32,959 nt of DNA from the NCBI GenBank assembly GCA_005798285.1, contig SYKE01000264.1:1-32959 (forward strand), given 5' to 3'. Below, in pieces: positions 1-7,146 of the stretch. The position numbers and the translations under genes are program-made. The stretch is from Actinomycetota bacterium. GTDB lineage: Bacteria > Armatimonadota > SYMT01. Under the pieces are notes generated by a model. That model did not search any database. It worked only from the letters and a program-made list of their open reading frames with translations, and was not told where the DNA came from. Each line of letters starts with the position of its first letter. Within the stretch, counting starts at the first letter, position 1.

Positions 1-682
1 GACGGCGCGACGCCGTAATTCGAGAGTCCAACTGCCGCAGCGACCCAGCGGCTGAGTTGCGCGGATTGGCGTAGGTCGGATCCCCTCGCTGCTCGCGCTC
101 CTGATTGATCCTGGCAAACTCGGAGTGGGAGAGGAACACCTCTCCGCGAACTTCGAGCACGCTGCCCGGGGCGCCCGATCGCAGTTGAAGCGGGAGCCCT
201 CGGACCGTTCGGAGATTGGCAGTCACGTCCTCGCCGGACGCTCCGTCTCCTCGGGTGGCTCCGACTTCGAGGTGTCCATCCCGATAGGTCAGGCTGACCG
301 CGAGCCCGTCGATCTTCGGCTCAGCCATGTACTCGACATCAGCCGCAAGATCCAGAGCCAGTAACCGCTTCACCCGCGCATCAAAGTCCGTCAACTCCTG
401 GAGACTGAATGCATTTCCCAGCGAGAGCATCGGCACGCGATGGATGTGCGAGTTGAACTGAGACTGTGGGGAAGCGCCGACCCGCAGAGTCGGGGATGTT
501 GGGGAGAGCAACTCGGGGTGAGTTTCCTCCAGCCGAGCCAACTCAGCAAGGAGAGCATCATAGGTGCCGTCGGAAACCGTCGGCTGATCCAGCACGTAGT
601 AGGCGTAGTTGTGATCATTCAACTGCGCCCGAAGCTCAAGCACACGCAGCTCAGCTGCATGCCGCTCCAGTTCATCGCTCAT
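1..682 (-). CDS. ligA: NAD-dependent DNA ligase LigA, N-terminal part (truncated by the window edge)
   Basis: My minus-strand translation from ATG at 682 reads MSDELERHAAELRVLELRAQLNDHNYAYYVLDQPTVSDGTYDALLAELARLEETHPELLSPTSPTLRVG...PMLSLGNAFS...AEPKIDGLAVSLTY...GATRGDGASGEDVTANLRT...ANPRNSAAGSLRQLD. This includes the adenylation KxDG motif. The ORF track lacks this frame because it has no stop within the window. Confidence 0.96.
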   Translation of the reverse strand, partial: MSDELERHAAELRVLELRAQLNDHNYAYYVLDQPTVSDGTYDALLAELARLEETHPELLSPTSPTLRVGASPQSQFNSHIHRVPMLSLGNAFSLQELTDFDARVKRLLALDLAADVEYMAEPKIDGLAVSLTYRDGHLEVGATRGDGASGEDVTANLRTVRGLPLQLRSGAPGSVLEVRGEVFLSHSEFARINQEREQRGDPTYANPRNSAAGSLRQLDSRITASRR

Positions 683-691
683 CGCTGCTCC

Positions 692-1549
692 CTAGGAGGG
701 CTGAACCTCCCGTGCACAATGAAGGTCGATCGAGTCACCCGGACTCCAGGTCGGCATTCCTTCAGGCGGAGCGTATGCGAACCGTTCATCGTCGCTGGGG
801 TAGGGGCGAGTGGCTCGCTGGTGGAGCGCGTACTGATACAGCAAGCAGCGACGTGCCAGGACGTCGTCGGGAAACCAATTGTAAGTTCGATTCCAGCGCA
901 CGGCCCGATTGTCGAAGTAAACTACCCGCCGCAATTCCTCGCTGTGGTTGACCGTGCTCCCGTGGAGCACTTTGACGTGGTGGAGCAGGACGTCTCCCGG
1001 CTCGGTCTCCGCCGGAACGGCGCCCGGCAGGTCAAAGTGGTCTCGGCCCCGCCGAGCCATTTCCGCTGCTCGTCCAAATTCCCACAGATGGCTTCCGGGA
1101 ACCACCCACACGCAAGAGTTCTCAACCGTCGAACGATCCGGGTAAAGATCGATGTTGAAAATCCGCTCATTACCGGACTGCTGGGAGTTGCCGTCGCGAT
1201 GCCAGGGCACCGAGGAGCCCCGGCCGGGCAGCTTGAACACCAGCGACTCATAGCAGGGAATGAAGTCCGGCCCGACCATCCGGGTCAGGAGATCACCAAT
1301 GAAGGGGTGCGCCAGCAGGCGAAGGGAAAAGTCGTTCGGGTTCGCGTGAAGGTAGGTCAGGTAATAGGGGACCCCTTCAGGCCCCCGATTGCACCTCGCT
1401 GCAGCGGGACCGGCTGCCAGGATCTCCTGGATCAGGCGAGAGCTTTCGACGCGAAAGTTCTCCAACTCATCCGGCTGAATGACGCCACGGCAAATGACAA
1501 ATCCGTTCTCGTCGAAGAAGCGGATCTCGTCGTCGGTGATCTTTCGCAT
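692..1549 (-). CDS. Phytanoyl-CoA dioxygenase (PhyH) family Fe(II)/2OG oxygenase
   Basis: 285 aa ORF with the H-x-D motif (PWHRDG) and a distal HGS...N.S...RRVVYFDNR segment, typical of PhyH. Confidence 0.85.
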   Translation of the reverse strand: MRKITDDEIRFFDENGFVICRGVIQPDELENFRVESSRLIQEILAAGPAAARCNRGPEGVPYYLTYLHANPNDFSLRLLAHPFIGDLLTRMVGPDFIPCYESLVFKLPGRGSSVPWHRDGNSQQSGNERIFNIDLYPDRSTVENSCVWVVPGSHLWEFGRAAEMARRGRDHFDLPGAVPAETEPGDVLLHHVKVLHGSTVNHSEELRRVVYFDNRAVRWNRTYNWFPDDVLARRCLLYQYALHQRATRPYPSDDERFAYAPPEGMPTWSPGDSIDLHCAREVQPS

Positions 1550-1573
1550 GAGACCTTGCTCCCCCAGATTGCC

Positions 1574-3148
1574 TCAGGCCAGGAATCGTTCCAGCACGTT
1601 TCGCGTGATCCGGCTGATGTGCGGGTCCACAAGTACGCACGCGGGCCAGGTGATCGAACCCGCCGAGAAGACGGCGCCGCCGCCGCCCGGCTCGTGGTAC
1701 ACCATCTCGGCGCCGCCCTTGTCTGGATTGAGACCGCGGGCGATGAGTTCGAGATTAGCCGGGCTGCTCGGGGTTCGCTTGTCTGTTTCGTGGCCGGATG
1801 CCCCGCCCGGGATTCGTTCGTGCAGGCTCTCGAAACCAAAGTGGTCCCCGTTCTTCAATCCGGTTCCCTCGAAGACCCAGTGGTGCTCGTCCAGGACTTC
1901 ATATGGCGCGGCGGTCATGATGCCGGCCTCGGTGTACGCTACCCCCAGAAGATTCGCCTCCGACTCAACCGTGCGGCCGAACCGACTCTCTTCACCGGGC
2001 TTGACGTAGGATTTGAACCACAGGCGGTCCGGGTCGAGGAACTCCACCTCGCAGTTGACTCCATTACCCGCCAGGTACATCAACCGCCCGCCTCGCTCGA
2101 ACACCCACTCCTTGACCTGGCGATACATCTCCGCAGACCAGTACTCCGGATGGGAGCTCAGCATCAGCACATCGTACGAGTCGAGCGGCAACTGTCCGTA
2201 GTGCAGTTGTGACTCGGAGTAGAAGTCGTAGTCGAACCCCTCGCGCTCGAGCCAGGCCAGCAGTCGCCACTCGGCGGGCGCCAGGTGACAGGGCTGCCGC
2301 CCTCGAATGGGGTCGGTTGCTTCCTCATCCCGAAGTACGGCGTTCAGAGGTTCCGGACGATCGAAGGAGAGGGGCTGGTAGAGATCGTCGGCAAACTGCC
2401 ACTCGTTGTAGGTGCCGGCCAGGTAGCGTGTCATCTCAAGTCGCGCATTTGCGACGGGGCGCACGGGCAGACTGGTGGCGTTGATGTAGTTGGATCTCCC
2501 ACCAAAGTTGTTGTAGGCGTTCCACGTGTTGGTGGATGCCAGGACGGCGATCCGGGCCGACGGGACGGCGGGAGCCACCACCCAGGGAAAGGTAAAGAAC
2601 TCCCCTTCCTCGGTTTCCGCGTGAAAGTAGTAGAGACCCGACTTCTCCGGCCCCACCATGAACTGGGTGTGGTGCTTGGACGCGTAGCCTCTCTTGTTCC
2701 ACTCAACGCCAGTCTGGGTGTAGTCGCCGTCCGGTGTGACCTGCATGGTGGCCCGAGGACCGTGCTCGTCGAACCAGCCGATCAACTTGACCTGCTCTCG
2801 CTTCAGTCCGTACCGCCAAAGGCTTAGCCGGTAAGCGTGAACGGAGTGCACGCGAAATTCCGATCGATCACCCGACTTGACCCACTTGGGCCAGGCGTAG
2901 CCCAACAGTCGGTTGGCCAGCAGCCGGAACAAATAGGGCTCGGAAGCGCTAAGCTCCACATCTACGGTCTTGGGACCGAACCCCTCGCGGTTCAGCGTGA
3001 CCCGGTAGGTTCCCGGCTGGACGTCGGCCACGATCGCGCCACCCGCCGACGAACGAGCCGTCGTGAGAGTGCCGTCCTGCGAAGTAAAGTCGACTGCCAC
3101 ATCGGAAAGCGCCAGGTAACGCTCATCCGCTACATATCCCACGAGCAT
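1574..3148 (-). CDS. N,N-dimethylformamidase large-subunit-like protein with an N-terminal carboxypeptidase-regulatory-like domain
   Basis: The motifs STNTWNAYNNFGGRSNY, YDFYSESQLHYG, YDVLMLSSHPEYWSAEMYRQVKEWVFERGGRLMYLAGNG match the DMFase family. The N-terminus VDFTSQDGTLTTARSSAGGAIVADVQPGTYRVTLNREGFGPKTVDVEL is like CarboxypepD_reg. I prefer ATG 3148 (GGAGG 9 nt upstream) over the track start at 3172. Confidence 0.8.
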   Translation of the reverse strand: MLVGYVADERYLALSDVAVDFTSQDGTLTTARSSAGGAIVADVQPGTYRVTLNREGFGPKTVDVELSASEPYLFRLLANRLLGYAWPKWVKSGDRSEFRVHSVHAYRLSLWRYGLKREQVKLIGWFDEHGPRATMQVTPDGDYTQTGVEWNKRGYASKHHTQFMVGPEKSGLYYFHAETEEGEFFTFPWVVAPAVPSARIAVLASTNTWNAYNNFGGRSNYINATSLPVRPVANARLEMTRYLAGTYNEWQFADDLYQPLSFDRPEPLNAVLRDEEATDPIRGRQPCHLAPAEWRLLAWLEREGFDYDFYSESQLHYGQLPLDSYDVLMLSSHPEYWSAEMYRQVKEWVFERGGRLMYLAGNGVNCEVEFLDPDRLWFKSYVKPGEESRFGRTVESEANLLGVAYTEAGIMTAAPYEVLDEHHWVFEGTGLKNGDHFGFESLHERIPGGASGHETDKRTPSSPANLELIARGLNPDKGGAEMVYHEPGGGGAVFSAGSITWPACVLVDPHISRITRNVLERFLA

Positions 3149-3245
3149 GGATCCAATCCTCCAGCCCGACAATTGCCCCGGGGCGGAGGCGATCCCTCTT
3201 TAGAGTTTGAGCCTGGGCCTCTCGGCTCAGCGGGGCCCGTTCTTA

Positions 3246-3274
3246 TTGACGCCCCCATGGTCGATTGGTATAAT
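3246..3274 (+). promoter_or_regulatory. Sigma70-type promoter of the secE-nusG-rplK-rplA cluster
   Basis: TTGACG (3246-3251), a 17-nt spacer, then TATAAT (3269-3274), located 74 nt upstream of the secE ATG. Confidence 0.85.
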
Positions 3275-3282
3275 CCGGCGTC

Positions 3283-3309
3283 AGGGGGAAGGTCTTGCAC
3301 CTTCCTCCT
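3283..3309 (+). promoter_or_regulatory. Hairpin at the predicted 5' end of the secE transcript
   Basis: AGGGGGAAGGT-CTTGC-ACCTTCCTCCT: 11-bp stem with one G-U wobble and a 5-nt loop, starting about 9 nt after the -10 box. Confidence 0.7.
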
Positions 3310-3347
3310 AATTATTTGTCTCGTCCACGGGCTGCGAGGGTACCAGG

Positions 3348-3659
3348 ATGGCTACGGAAAACAGCGCCGGCGCGGTTCGCCCCAGTGCGGAGAAGGCGAA
3401 ACCTCAGCCGACGGCCCGGCCCGCCGGTGGAGGCTCGAAGTCCCCCGGGGTCCCCACGACCAGGCGGATCCGGAAGTACGTTGACGAGGTCAAGGTCGAA
3501 CTCTCGAAGGCGACTTGGCCCAGTCGCGAGGAACTTCGTGCCCAAACCCAGGTGGTGTTGGGGCTGCTGGTTCTCATCGGGGTGTTCATCGCGGGATGGG
3601 ATGCCATTCTGGGCCTGATTTTCAAAGGCCTGCTCAATGTGCTCGGTGTGCACCGTTAA
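3348..3659 (+). CDS. secE: Preprotein translocase subunit SecE
   Basis: KYVDEVKVELSKATWPSREELRAQTQVVLGLLVLIGVFIAGWDAILGLIFKGLL, plus synteny with nusG. Confidence 0.95.
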   Translation: MATENSAGAVRPSAEKAKPQPTARPAGGGSKSPGVPTTRRIRKYVDEVKVELSKATWPSREELRAQTQVVLGLLVLIGVFIAGWDAILGLIFKGLLNVLGVHR

Positions 3660-3683
3660 GCCGATCCGTCGGAGGAACTCGCG

Positions 3684-4205
3684 ATGAAAGCCTGGTATGC
3701 GGTCCACACATACTCCGGACATGAGAACAAGGTCAAGACCAACATCGAACGGCGCTCCAAGTCGCTGCGACTCGAGGATCGGTTCGGACGGATTCTCGTT
3801 CCCGTTGAGGAAGAGCAGCGCAACCGCAACGGACGCAAGACCACGATCAAGCGCAAGGTGTTTCCTGGGTATGTGCTCATTGAAATGGAATTGGATGAGC
3901 AGACCTGGTACCTTGTAAAGAACACCATCGGGGTAACCGGATTTGTCAGCAGCGGCAACAAACCTGTGCCGCTGCTGGATCGTGAAGTCAACGACATCCT
4001 CGAGGCGCTCGCAGACGGCGGAGTGAAGACCAGGCCGACGTGGCAAAAGGGTGAAGTCATTCGCGTTACGACCGGGCCATTCGCCGACTTCAACGGTTCC
4101 ATCGAAGAAGTGAACGGCGACAAGCAGAAGGTCAAGGTCCTCATCTCCATCTTCGGCCGAGATACGCCGGTGGAGTTGGACTTCAATCAGATTGAGCATG
4201 TGTGA
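3684..4205 (+). CDS. nusG: Transcription termination/antitermination factor NusG
   Basis: MKAWYAVHTYSGHENKVKTNIERR...FPGYVLIEMELDEQTWYLVKNTIGVTGFVSSGNKPVPL, and KOW region GEVIRVTTGPFADFNGSIEEVNGDKQKVKVLISIFGRDTPVELDFNQIE. Confidence 0.98.
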   Translation: MKAWYAVHTYSGHENKVKTNIERRSKSLRLEDRFGRILVPVEEEQRNRNGRKTTIKRKVFPGYVLIEMELDEQTWYLVKNTIGVTGFVSSGNKPVPLLDREVNDILEALADGGVKTRPTWQKGEVIRVTTGPFADFNGSIEEVNGDKQKVKVLISIFGRDTPVELDFNQIEHV

Positions 4206-4250
4206 GTGTGAGCGGGCTTTGCGTTCGTCGCGGCCCGCGAGGTAGGTTCG

Positions 4251-4676
4251 ATGGCAAAGAAAGTCAAGGCGATCGTCAAGCTCCAGTGCAACGCCGGAAA
4301 GGCGACACCGGCCCCTCCCGTGGGTCCGGCGCTCGGCCAACACGGCATCAATATCATGGAGTTTGTGAAGACCTACAATGAGCGAACGGCTTCGATGGTG
4401 GGAACGGTTGTTCCGGTCGAAATCACCATCTACGAAGACCGCTCCTTCACGTTTGTCACCAAGACGCCGCCTGCGGCGGAACTCTTGAAGAAGGCTGCTG
4501 GGGTCAAGTCGGGCTCGGGCGCCAACAAGAAGACTAAGGTTGGGAAGATCACCGAGGCACAGCTTCGTGAGATCGCGCAGACCAAGTTCCAGGACTTGAA
4601 CGCGAACGACATGGACGCAGCGGCGAAGATCATCGCCGGTACGGCGCGCAGCATGGGGATTGAGATCGTCGGCTAG
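4251..4676 (+). CDS. rplK: 50S ribosomal protein L11
   Basis: [38 protein letters not shown]; 141 aa; synteny. Confidence 0.98.
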   Translation: MAKKVKAIVKLQCNAGKATPAPPVGPALGQHGINIMEFVKTYNERTASMVGTVVPVEITIYEDRSFTFVTKTPPAAELLKKAAGVKSGSGANKKTKVGKITEAQLREIAQTKFQDLNANDMDAAAKIIAGTARSMGIEIVG

Positions 4677-4696
4677 ACAGATGATCCGGTCACGAC

Positions 4697-4732
4697 GTGG
4701 GAGGCCCCTCTCTCGGGGCCGACATCTACCAC
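4697..4732 (+). promoter_or_regulatory. Putative ribosomal protein L1 mRNA-binding site (rRNA-mimic hairpin) upstream of rplA
   Basis: GTGGGAGGCCCC-TCTCTC-GGGGCCGACATCTACCAC: outer helix GTGG/CCAC, asymmetric internal loop GA/GACATCTA, inner helix GGCCCC/GGGGCC. As I recall the 23S L1-binding region, it has a similar GUGGGAG...ACCAC arrangement. Confidence 0.65.
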
Positions 4733-4747
4733 AGGAGCAAACTGGAA

Positions 4748-5458
4748 ATGGCAAAGCGAAGCAAGCGATACGCCGCCGCAGTGGCGGGTCTGGATGTCGA
4801 AGCGGTTTACGAACTCGTCGACGCCATCTAGTTGGTTAAGAAGACGGCGAACGCAAAGTTCAACGAAACCGTAGAAGTCGCAATTCGATTAGGTGTCGAT
4901 CCCCGGCATGGGGACCAAATGGTTCGCGGAACTACGAATCTTCCGCATGGTACCGGCAAGGTGCGTCGTGTAGCGGTTTTTGCGAAGGGCGACAAGGCCG
5001 AGGAGGCTCTGGCAGCCGGCGCGGATGTCGTGGGAGATGCCGACCTGATCACCCGGATCCAGCAGGGGTGGCGCGAGTTCGACCTTTTGATGGCGACGCC
5101 GGACCTGATGCCGCAAATCGGTCGTGCGCTGGGCCGCACGCTCGGACCGCGAATGCCCAGTCCTCGGAGCGGCACAGTGACCAACGACATCGGCAAGGTG
5201 GTTCGCGACGTCAAGAGCGCCTCCCGTGTGGAGTATCGTGTCGAGCGGGCAGGTATCGTTCACATGCCGATCGGCAAGGTCAACTTCACCACCGATCAGT
5301 TGGTTGAGAATTTCTACGTACTGCTGAATGCCCTGCTGAAGGCTCGGCCCTCTGCAGCGAAGGGCCGCTACGTGAAGGCGGTCTCCATCTCTTCGACGAT
5401 GGGTCCCGGGTTCCAGATTGACGGCCAGAAGGCGCAGTCCACCGCCGAAAAGCTGTAG
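4748..5458 (+). CDS. rplA: 50S ribosomal protein L1, interrupted by an in-frame TAG at 4829-4831 (codon 28)
   Basis: Reading from ATG 4748: [80 protein letters not shown]... Frame and homology continue on both sides of TAG. The total of 236 codons including TAG fits bacterial L1 (234 aa in E. coli). The track reports only the part after TAG, starting at TTG 4832. Confidence 0.95.
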
Positions 5459-5483
5459 CGCTGGTTCCCCAGAGCGGGTTTCG

Positions 5484-5520
5484 AGAGGGGCCGGGCGAGT
5501 GCGTCCGGCCCCTTCCTCGT
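5484..5520 (+). terminator. Probable transcription terminator after rplA
   Basis: GGGGCCGG (5487-5494), 10-nt loop, CCGGCCCC (5505-5512) followed by TTCCTCGTTTG. GC-rich stem with only a weak T tract. Confidence 0.5.
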
Positions 5521-5705
5521 TTGGGGCGAGGCGAGTCGTGGCCGGCCGCCTCGGAAGTTGGGACACGCCTGTGAAAGTCTTCACTCCTGCTCGATTCCAT
5601 TTGCAAGGGGATGGACCCGTCGGTAACTAACTCTTAACGCAGCAACGCGCTCCGGCGGCCACCTCTGGTTTCCCGTGGCGTGCTCGGCGCTGGGAGTTTT
5701 TACAG

Positions 5706-6950
5706 ATGTCGTCCGAGGCCAAGGGCAACGGTAAGCGGATCCTGGTGGTGGAACACCACCAGGCTACTCGGGAACGCGCGGCTCAGACACTGCGAGCTCA
5801 GTCCTTCGAAGTTCTGGAGTGCGGCAACGTCCACGATGTGGATGAATTGGTGTCGACACTCCGTCCGCACCTGCTGTTGGTGGACACGATGCTCCCGGGC
5901 CGGAACGGCCTCGACCTGTGTCGGTCGCTTCAGGAGAACCCAGAGACTGCGGCCATACCAGTTGTTATCACCTCCGTGAAGCAGTTCGAGGCGGACAAGA
6001 AAGCCGCATTGCTTGCCGGAGCTTCGGGTTACCTCATCAAGCCCTACACCGATTCGGCGCTCCTTGAGATCGTAGACCACACGTTGGGTCGACACTTTGG
6101 CGTCACGATCTGGGGGTGTCGCGGCTCCATCGCCTCCCCGGATCGAGCATCCGGCTACGGCGGCAACACCACATGCATTGATGTGACGCTGCCCGGGCAG
6201 CGGCATGTTGTTTTCGACGCCGGCACCGGCATTCGATTGCTCGGCAATGCCCTCATCGGGCATTCGCCACTCCGCCTCGCGATCATGTTCACGCACTACC
6301 ACTGGGACCACACGCAGGGCCTGCCGTTCTTTAAGCCCCTGTACGTACCCGGAAACGAGATCCACCTTTACGGTCCCGAGGATAAGGACTCCGCGATGAG
6401 CGCTACTCTCGCGGGCGTAATGGGCGGGAAGTTCTTCCCGGTGTCCATAGAGGCCTTCCGGGCGAGCGTTCGATACAACGCTGTGCAGGAGACCCAGGTT
6501 CCTTTCGACATGTTCGGCATCGCCGTCACCACGCTTGAGGTGGTTCACCCAGGCACAACGCTCGCCTATCGACTGGAGTACGGCGGACGGTCTGTAGTGT
6601 TCTGCCCGGACAATGAGCTCGAACCCTCATCATGCGGTCCGGAGTTGAGCGGACAGGCACTCCGAATGGCAGAGTTCGCCGAGGGGGCTTCTCTACTGAT
6701 TCACGACTGTCAGTACTCATTCGAGCAGTATCAGTCCAAGCGAGGCTGGGGGCACTCCTGTGGGATGACGCTTGGAGCGGTCGCCGCCCACGCACGACCC
6801 GAACGCGTGCTGTTGTTCCATCACGACCCGGACGCGGATGATTGTGACGTGGACGCGATCCACGGTGAGTTTCGGCGGGAACTGGAGGCGCGGGGCGCTG
6901 GTTCAGTGTCCAGCGGCGCCGCCTGCGAAGGCGAGACAATCCTTCTGTAG
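5706..6950 (+). CDS. Response-regulator receiver domain fused to a metallo-beta-lactamase-fold hydrolase
   Basis: Receiver: RILVVEHHQATRERAAQTLR...LLLVDTMLPGRNGLDLC...PVVITSVKQ...GYLIKPY. MBL: GCRGS...SGYGGNTTCIDVTLPG...VVFDAGTGIRLLG...FTHYHWDHTQGLPFF...HDCQYS...GHSCGMTLGAVAAHA...LLFHHDPDADD. Confidence 0.88.
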   Translation: MSSEAKGNGKRILVVEHHQATRERAAQTLRAQSFEVLECGNVHDVDELVSTLRPHLLLVDTMLPGRNGLDLCRSLQENPETAAIPVVITSVKQFEADKKAALLAGASGYLIKPYTDSALLEIVDHTLGRHFGVTIWGCRGSIASPDRASGYGGNTTCIDVTLPGQRHVVFDAGTGIRLLGNALIGHSPLRLAIMFTHYHWDHTQGLPFFKPLYVPGNEIHLYGPEDKDSAMSATLAGVMGGKFFPVSIEAFRASVRYNAVQETQVPFDMFGIAVTTLEVVHPGTTLAYRLEYGGRSVVFCPDNELEPSSCGPELSGQALRMAEFAEGASLLIHDCQYSFEQYQSKRGWGHSCGMTLGAVAAHARPERVLLFHHDPDADDCDVDAIHGEFRRELEARGAGSVSSGAACEGETILL

Positions 6951-7037
6951 GGGCGGGTGAGGGAACACAGGAGCCCGTTTCAGGCGTCGTATGTGAAGTA
7001 TTCGACGGCGCTCGATCGTCCCATAGGACGTGTGGGG

Positions 7038-7121
7038 CCGTCACAGGGCAGAATAAACCTGATCCGCTCCGATGGCGTCATGGGAGCGGAGCGAGAACCT
7101 GCCCCAGCAACACAGTGACGG
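7038..7121 (+). ncRNA. Candidate structured leader RNA upstream of the vWA gene (no family assigned)
   Basis: Three nested helices: CCGTCAC (7038-7044)/GTGACGG (7115-7121); GGGCAG (7046-7051)/CTGCCC (7099-7104); CCGCTCC (7064-7070)/GGAGCGG (7083-7089) with inner ATG/CAT closing a GCGT loop. Non-coding, 25 nt before the likely ATG at 7147. Confidence 0.5.
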
Positions 7122-7146
7122 ATGGACGGAAAGGAACGGGCGGCGG

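Noticed and set aside
440-2212. 590-aa plus-strand ORF
   Set aside because: Antisense to the PhyH and DMFase genes, which have clear family motifs; a typical shadow ORF in GC-rich DNA with no recognisable domain.
3312-4754. 480-aa minus-strand ORF
   Set aside because: Antisense to secE, nusG and rplK; low-complexity Arg/Leu-rich shadow frame.
4829-4831. Genome-wide reassignment of TAG as a sense codon
   Set aside because: TAG ends rplK, the MBL gene, the vWA gene and others in this window at the expected C-termini, so reassignment does not fit.
5459-5705. L10 (rplJ) leader after rplA
   Set aside because: No rplJ follows, and the hairpin is better explained as a terminator.
7038-7121. c-di-GMP-I (GEMM) riboswitch
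   Set aside because: ACAGGGCA and AAACC fragments look similar, but the remaining helices and the GACGCAAAGCC-like segment are not present.
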